From: Ignavibacteriaceae bacterium
Lineage (GTDB): Bacteria; Bacteroidota; Ignavibacteria; Ignavibacteriales; Ignavibacteriaceae
Assembly (NCBI GenBank): GCA_022865965.1
Contig: JALHTS010000311.1
Span: 1-10,549 of the forward strand
DNA length: 10,549 nucleotides
Reading direction: 5' to 3'
A program made the position numbers and the translations under genes. A model generated the notes under the pieces. It had not been told where the DNA came from and searched no databases. It worked only from the letters and a program-made list of their open reading frames with translations. Positions 6,833 through 10,549 of this stretch are shown in pieces. The number at the start of each line of letters is the position of its first letter. Position 1 is the first letter of the stretch.

Positions 6833-7252
6833 ATGGCACAGGATCATAATAATTTAACGAAAGGGTTACTTCTTGGTTTTTTAGCTGGTGGTGCTGCTGG
6901 TGCAATATTAGCTCTTCTCTATGCGCCAAAGAGTGGAAAGGAATTTAGAGCTGACATCAAGAATAAAACTGATGAATACTTAGATGAAGCTGAAAAATAT
7001 TTAGCTGAAGCTAAAGACAAAGCTAAAGATTTGATAAATGAGGGTAGAAAGAGATCCGAAAAAATTATCACTGACGCTAAATCTAAGTCAGAAGAAATTC
7101 TAAAAGATGCTGAAAAAATCTTTCACGAAGCAAAAACAAAAACTACCGAAACCGTACTTTCCGGAAAAGAAAAAATTGACTCTGAAACGAGCAAGATTAA
7201 AGACTCTGTTAAAGCCGGAATAGATGCGTATAAGGAAGCTAAAAAATCCTGA
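6833..7252 (+). CDS. YtxH domain-containing small membrane protein
   Basis: A 139-residue protein. Residues 10-29 form one glycine/alanine-rich transmembrane helix (GLLLGFLAGGAAGAILALLY) followed at once by APKSGKEFRADIK, the hallmark of YtxH-domain proteins. The rest (about 40-139) is a charged, Lys/Glu/Ala-rich helical tail with loosely periodic units such as EAEKYLAEAKDKAKDL and SEEILKDAEKIFHEAK, resembling LEA/apolipophorin-like coiled-coil sequence. In Bacillus subtilis the homologue belongs to a general-stress operon (ytxG-ytxH-ytxJ). The molecular function is unknown. The DUF948 protein encoded 5 bp downstream matches the YtxG partner, so the pair is conserved although the order is reversed. 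It probably sits in the membrane with a long cytoplasmic or periplasmic tail. Confidence 0.88.
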   Translation: MAQDHNNLTKGLLLGFLAGGAAGAILALLYAPKSGKEFRADIKNKTDEYLDEAEKYLAEAKDKAKDLINEGRKRSEKIITDAKSKSEEILKDAEKIFHEAKTKTTETVLSGKEKIDSETSKIKDSVKAGIDAYKEAKKS

Positions 7253-7257
7253 TTACA

Positions 7258-7647
7258 ATGAATCCAGTAATAGTGGACATTTTCATAATTATACTTTTAA
7301 TAGCTGCTTCAGCAGTTTGTATTGCATTGTTGTACGGACTGAAGAAAATTATTCAGTCCGTTTCAATGCTTCAAAAAGATATCAATGAATTATCAACCTC
7401 ATTAAAACCGCTCATAGAGTCAACACAATTATTAACCGAAAACATTAATCAAATAACTGAGGAAACTAAATCTCAGCTAAATGTATCAAAGTCTATTATT
7501 AACGATGTAAGATATAGAGCAGATAAAATACTCGATTTAGAAAATAAAGTGAGAGATGGAATGGAAAACGCTGTGATGCCTTTTATTAACAGTTTATCTG
7601 CCATCAGAAAAGCCTTTGATGCTTTTTGGAAAAGGTATAATAACTAA
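7258..7647 (+). CDS. DUF948 (YtxG-like) membrane protein
   Basis: A 129-residue protein with one N-terminal transmembrane helix (about residues 5-27, VIVDIFIIILLIAASAVCIALLY). A helical, coiled-coil-prone region follows (about 35-100), rich in Leu, Ile, Ser, Thr and Asn (LQKDINELSTSLKPLIESTQLLTENINQI). It ends with an aromatic/basic tail, FDAFWKRYNN. Architecture and length fit DUF948, a family that includes B. subtilis YtxG and other general-stress proteins of unknown mechanism. Its start is 5 bp after the YtxH stop with no clear Shine-Dalgarno, so translation is probably coupled. The two proteins may form a complex; that is inference from their conserved pairing. Confidence 0.82.
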   Translation: MNPVIVDIFIIILLIAASAVCIALLYGLKKIIQSVSMLQKDINELSTSLKPLIESTQLLTENINQITEETKSQLNVSKSIINDVRYRADKILDLENKVRDGMENAVMPFINSLSAIRKAFDAFWKRYNN

Positions 7648-7671
7648 TAATTAAAATCTCACCTGGAATAT

Positions 7672-7677
7672 AGGAGG
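7672..7677 (+). promoter_or_regulatory. Strong Shine-Dalgarno site fixing a TTG start
   Basis: AGGAGG lies 7 bp before TTG 7685. It supports the TTG as the real start of the EF-G-like gene; the N-terminus it gives, KEFGTESIRNITFIGHGGSGKT, has the right length ahead of the P-loop. Confidence 0.8.
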
Positions 7678-7684
7678 AAATCCC

Positions 7685-9778
7685 TTGAAAGAATTCGGCA
7701 CAGAATCAATTCGCAATATTACATTTATAGGTCACGGCGGCAGCGGAAAAACTTCGCTTTCTGAAATATTACTTTATACTGCAGGAGAAATTAATAGAAT
7801 CGGTACCATTGCTGAAGGTAATACTGTGTCCGATTATTCACCCAATGAGATTGAAAAACAAATTTCAATTTCATCCTCACTGCTTCATCTCGAATGGAAA
7901 AATAAAAAAATAAATATAATAGACACACCCGGATATTCTGATTTTTTTGGTGATGTAAAATCTGCGATGAGAGTTTGTGATGTTTCTGTTATGGTTTTAA
8001 GATCTGCTGAAGGAGTAGAAGTCGGTACTGAAACTGCAGGAAGATTTGTAAATGAATGCGCTTTACCATCTGCCATTATCATTAATAAAGTCGATAACGA
8101 ACACTCTGATTTTGAAACAACAGTTCAAAAAGCCAAAGATAGATTAACTTCTGGTGCAACAGTTGTTACTTATCCAGTTAAGCAGGGAATTAACTTCGAT
8201 ACGGTAATAGATCTTATAACAATGAAAGCTTACAAATATGATACTGCCGGAAGCAGAAATGTTACCGAAATGGAAATACCTGCTGAACTAAAAGATCAGG
8301 CTGATACTCTTAGATTGGAACTTATAGAAAAAATTGCTGAAACAAATGAAGAATTGATGAACAAATATTTTGAAAATGGCAGTCTTTCCGATGAGGATTT
8401 TGAAAAAGGATTAACTGCAGCACTTATCAACAGAAATTTCACACCTGTCTTTGCGATCTCTTCTAGTAAAGCTGTTGGTATGAATAACTTTTTGGATTTC
8501 GTTAGTTCTTATTTTCCTTCTCCTTTAGATAGAATTGGTGAAGAAGCAACACTCGCTGAAAAAAATGATAAGGTATTGGTAAAACCCGATCCAGCAGGCG
8601 AACCTGTAATGTTTATATTCAAAACAATTTCCGAGCAGCATGTTGGTGAACTATCACTCTTCAAAGTTTTTTCAGGAACAGTTCAACCTGGATTAGATTT
8701 AATAAATGTTTCAAACGAAAAGACTGAAAGATTAAGTCAGCTCTCTGTACTTAATGGTCATAGCAGAAAGGAAATTTCTAAATTATTAGCCGGCGATCTT
8801 GGAGCAGTTGTTAAGTTAAAAGACACCCATACAAATAATACTCTTGCTTCAAGAAATTTTCCAGTTAAAATTAGGCCGATAGAGTTTCCGAGCCCTGTTA
8901 TAAGAGCTGCAATTTTACCTAATGCTAAAGGCGATGAAGATAAAATTGCTACCGGATTACATACGCTTCATGAAGAAGATCCTTCATTCAGTGTACAATA
9001 TGATCCTGAAATAGCCCAGACAGTAGTTTCAGGACAAGGTGAATTGCAACTTTCATTAGCTGTTAAAAGACTTAAAGAGCGTTATAAGGTTGATGTTGAT
9101 CTTATTGAACCCAAAGTTCCATATAAAGAAACGATTAAAGGCAGAGTTGATGATGCTGAGTATAAACATAAAAAGCAATCCGGTGGCAGAGGACAATACG
9201 GTCACGTTCACTTTAAGATGGAACCACTGCCTCGCGGAACCGGATTTGAATTTGTAAACGCTATAGTTGGCGGAGTTGTCCCCGGTAGATTTATTCCCGC
9301 AGTTGAAAAGGGTATTATTGATACTATGAGTAAAGGTGTTATTTCGGGAAATCAGGTTGTTGATGTTAGAGTAACTCTTCATTTTGGCTCTTATCACGAT
9401 GTTGATTCAGATGAAATGTCATTCAAAATTGCCGGATCGCAATGCTTTAGGAGAGGGTTTCAAGAATGTAAACCTTGTTTACTCGAACCAATATACGAAA
9501 TTGAAGTAATTGTTCCTGATGAATATATGGGCGATGTAATGGGCGATATTTCAAGCCGAAGAGGGAAGATATTGGGAATGGATTCCGATGGTCATTTTCA
9601 GATTATAAAAGCTAATGTTCCGCTTGTTGAACTTCATAAATATTCATCTCAATTAAGAAGTCTTACTCAGGGAAGAGGTGCTCATAAATCTAAATTCTCT
9701 TATTATGAAGAAGTTCCAAAAGAAGTGGAACAGAAAGTAATTGATGAGTACAACAAATCCCGTGAAGAGGAAAAATAA
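7685..9778 (+). CDS. Elongation factor G-like translational GTPase (EF-G2-type paralogue)
   Basis: A 697-residue cytosolic GTPase with EF-G domain order. In the G domain the P-loop is GHGGSGKT (16-23), not the AHVDAGKT of canonical EF-G. G3 is D80-T-P-G-Y84, where canonical factors have DTPGH with the histidine that positions the attacking water. The usual switch I R-G-I-T-I reads K-Q-I-S-I. G4 is N134-K-V-D137. Domain IV keeps KQSGGRGQYGHVHF and the tip GSYHDVDSDE, and domain V ends in SQLRSLTQGRG. From recall, the Tyr in G3 and the altered P-loop typify the EF-G-like group that includes Thermus EF-G-2, so this is probably an accessory paralogue and not the main translocase. Role unknown: recycling, stress translation or another ribosome-linked step. 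Third gene of its unit, 37 bp after the DUF948 gene, followed by a terminator. Confidence 0.9.
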   Translation: MKEFGTESIRNITFIGHGGSGKTSLSEILLYTAGEINRIGTIAEGNTVSDYSPNEIEKQISISSSLLHLEWKNKKINIIDTPGYSDFFGDVKSAMRVCDVSVMVLRSAEGVEVGTETAGRFVNECALPSAIIINKVDNEHSDFETTVQKAKDRLTSGATVVTYPVKQGINFDTVIDLITMKAYKYDTAGSRNVTEMEIPAELKDQADTLRLELIEKIAETNEELMNKYFENGSLSDEDFEKGLTAALINRNFTPVFAISSSKAVGMNNFLDFVSSYFPSPLDRIGEEATLAEKNDKVLVKPDPAGEPVMFIFKTISEQHVGELSLFKVFSGTVQPGLDLINVSNEKTERLSQLSVLNGHSRKEISKLLAGDLGAVVKLKDTHTNNTLASRNFPVKIRPIEFPSPVIRAAILPNAKGDEDKIATGLHTLHEEDPSFSVQYDPEIAQTVVSGQGELQLSLAVKRLKERYKVDVDLIEPKVPYKETIKGRVDDAEYKHKKQSGGRGQYGHVHFKMEPLPRGTGFEFVNAIVGGVVPGRFIPAVEKGIIDTMSKGVISGNQVVDVRVTLHFGSYHDVDSDEMSFKIAGSQCFRRGFQECKPCLLEPIYEIEVIVPDEYMGDVMGDISSRRGKILGMDSDGHFQIIKANVPLVELHKYSSQLRSLTQGRGAHKSKFSYYEEVPKEVEQKVIDEYNKSREEEK

Positions 9779-9789
9779 TTTATAAGAGC

Positions 9790-9819
9790 AAGCTGCCTCT
9801 TAACCGAGGCAGCTTTTTT
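9790..9819 (+). terminator. Rho-independent terminator after the EF-G-like gene
   Basis: AAGCTGCCTC (9790-9799) and GAGGCAGCTT (9806-9815) form a perfect 10-bp stem with loop TTAACC, and a T-run continues to 9819. The next start codon is at 9826, only 6 bp after the T-run, so the hairpin also occupies the translation-initiation region of the HIT gene on any read-through RNA. Confidence 0.92.
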
Positions 9820-9825
9820 AGTATT

Positions 9826-10329
9826 ATGGAAAAACTTTGGTCTCCCTGGCGTTCAAAATATATAGAATCATTTAAGAGTGATTCGGATTCCAACGAATGC
9901 ATTTTTTGTCAAATGGTCGGATTAGATCCCCACGATGATAATAACTTAATCATAAATCAGTCAGAATTTACATTTACAGTTCTCAATCTCTATCCATATA
10001 ATAATGGACACTTAATGATTGTCCCCAAGCGACATCTGAGTGAATTTTCGGAATTGAATGATAAAGAATTATTGGAAGTGATGAAAAAATTGCAACATGC
10101 TCAGTTAGCATTGACCAAAGCTATGAAACCTCATGGGTTTAATATCGGAACTAATATTGGGCGTGTTAGCGGTGCAGGAATTGAAGAACACATCCATTTT
10201 CACATTGTTCCCAGATGGAATGGTGACACTAATTTTATGCCTGTAATTGGGGAAGTAAAAGTCATATCACAAGATCTTCTTGATACTAAGAAAAAATTGA
10301 TCGAAGCTTACAAAGAAATTAATCTGTAA
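9826..10329 (+). CDS. HIT family protein (probable Ap4A phosphorylase/hydrolase type)
   Basis: A 167-residue cytosolic protein of the histidine triad superfamily, which cleaves nucleotide phosphoanhydride or phosphoramidate bonds. The start MEKLWSPWRSKYIESF, then C25-I-F-C28 (probable zinc ligands), LYPYNNGHLMIVPKRH, and the HIT motif H122-I-H124-F-H126-I-V-P-R-W are visible; H124 should be the nucleophile. The LW(S/T)PWR N-terminus and the CxxC resemble the branch containing the mycobacterial Ap4A phosphorylase Rv2613c rather than Hint, so dinucleoside polyphosphates are the likely substrates. That assignment is inference. The start is supported by the conserved N-terminus. There is no Shine-Dalgarno with normal spacing; the only GAGG lies inside the terminator hairpin just upstream, so expression may depend on read-through or a promoter inside the EF-G-like gene. 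Confidence 0.9.
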   Translation: MEKLWSPWRSKYIESFKSDSDSNECIFCQMVGLDPHDDNNLIINQSEFTFTVLNLYPYNNGHLMIVPKRHLSEFSELNDKELLEVMKKLQHAQLALTKAMKPHGFNIGTNIGRVSGAGIEEHIHFHIVPRWNGDTNFMPVIGEVKVISQDLLDTKKKLIEAYKEINL

Positions 10330-10352
10330 TCATAAATTAAAAACTCAATCAT

Positions 10353-10549
10353 TTGAACGTTAATAAAAATAATATAATTGGCATTTTACTGTTTGTTATT
10401 GCAGTTCTTATCGCGTCGTGTGTTGACGGAGAAAACAATGAGAATAAAGCATGGAATCTTAAGTATAGAGATGGACTATTGTACAAAGATTCTTTGACAA
10501 CTGAACCTTTTACGGGTCATTATAAAGGTAAAATTATGGGTAAAGATAT
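10353..10549 (+). CDS. 5' end of a lipoprotein gene, possibly with MORN/YwqK-like repeats (truncated by window edge)
   Basis: An open frame of 65 codons continues to the end of the window. Starting at TTG 10353, it gives NVNKNNIIGILLFVIAVLIA followed by S-C-V-D-G: a lysine, a hydrophobic core and the lipobox I-A-S-C, so a lipid-modified, envelope-anchored protein. The mature part, Y-R-D-G-L-L-Y-K-D-S-L-T-T-E-P-F-T-G and then H-Y-K-G-K-I-M-G-K, resembles the repeated 'G-x-x-Y ... P-F-T-G' units of YwqK/MORN-variant proteins, but only one unit is visible. An in-frame TAA at 10338-10340 limits the start, and no ATG precedes the lipobox. It follows the HIT gene by 23 bp and may be cotranscribed with it. 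Confidence 0.65.
   Translation, partial: MNVNKNNIIGILLFVIAVLIASCVDGENNENKAWNLKYRDGLLYKDSLTTEPFTGHYKGKIMGKD

Noticed and set aside
9056..9397. 113-codon open frame on the minus strand
   Set aside because: It lies wholly inside the EF-G-like gene across conserved domain IV, has no recognisable domain, and is a shadow of the coding sequence.

Overview
This is an AT-rich bacterial chromosome segment with densely packed genes, all read on the + strand. Nothing in it is diagnostic of one species. The best guess is the Bacteroidota/Chlorobiota/Ignavibacteria (FCB) side of bacteria. That guess rests on a secreted orphan Fn3-like domain of the 'LEWRTSEETN...YRLKIVDING' type, a short GIY-YIG ORF next to a tRNA, low GC content, a tRNA without an encoded CCA end, and sparse Shine-Dalgarno sequences. 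Several genes do have strong AGGAG-type sites (before icd, the YtxH gene and the EF-G-like gene), and at least four starts look like TTG. The lineage is inference.

Layout. Positions 67-139 hold an intact tRNA-Ala(GGC). Just downstream lies a short GIY-YIG endonuclease ORF (165-422). Its last codons run into a second, broken tRNA 3' half. The variable-loop, T-arm and acceptor segment of the tRNA-Ala (31 nt, 110-140) recurs without a mismatch at 432-444 plus 489-506. The copy is split inside its T-loop by a 44-bp palindromic insert. The unit looks like a tiny tRNA-targeted mobile element, later hit by a second REP-like insertion, and is the most unusual part of the window. A patch of AAGTTC hexamers follows, then a stand-alone MATE exporter (704-2065).

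From 2135 to 6691 five genes sit in tandem with gaps of 14 bp or less, or with 4-bp overlaps: a secreted Fn3-like protein, a SpoIID/LytB-family lipoprotein, a Maf nucleotide pyrophosphatase, a flippase-like (LPG-synthase-TM) membrane protein and NADP-dependent isocitrate dehydrogenase. A consensus-like promoter (TTGACA-17-TATATT) abuts the first gene and a strong intrinsic terminator follows icd. This reads as one transcription unit mixing envelope and housekeeping functions.

A second unit (6833-9778) has a plausible promoter and a good ribosome site. It contains a YtxH-type and a DUF948/YtxG-type small membrane protein, then a divergent EF-G paralogue (EF-G2-like), and ends in a perfect 10-bp hairpin with a T-tract. 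Only 6 bp after that T-tract a HIT-family nucleotide hydrolase/phosphorylase begins (9826-10329), which leaves no room for its own promoter. The window closes with the 5' end of a lipoprotein gene running off the edge.

Most of the window is ordinary housekeeping sequence. The tRNA/GIY-YIG element at 67-534 and the terminator-to-start arrangement at 9790-9826 deserve a second look.
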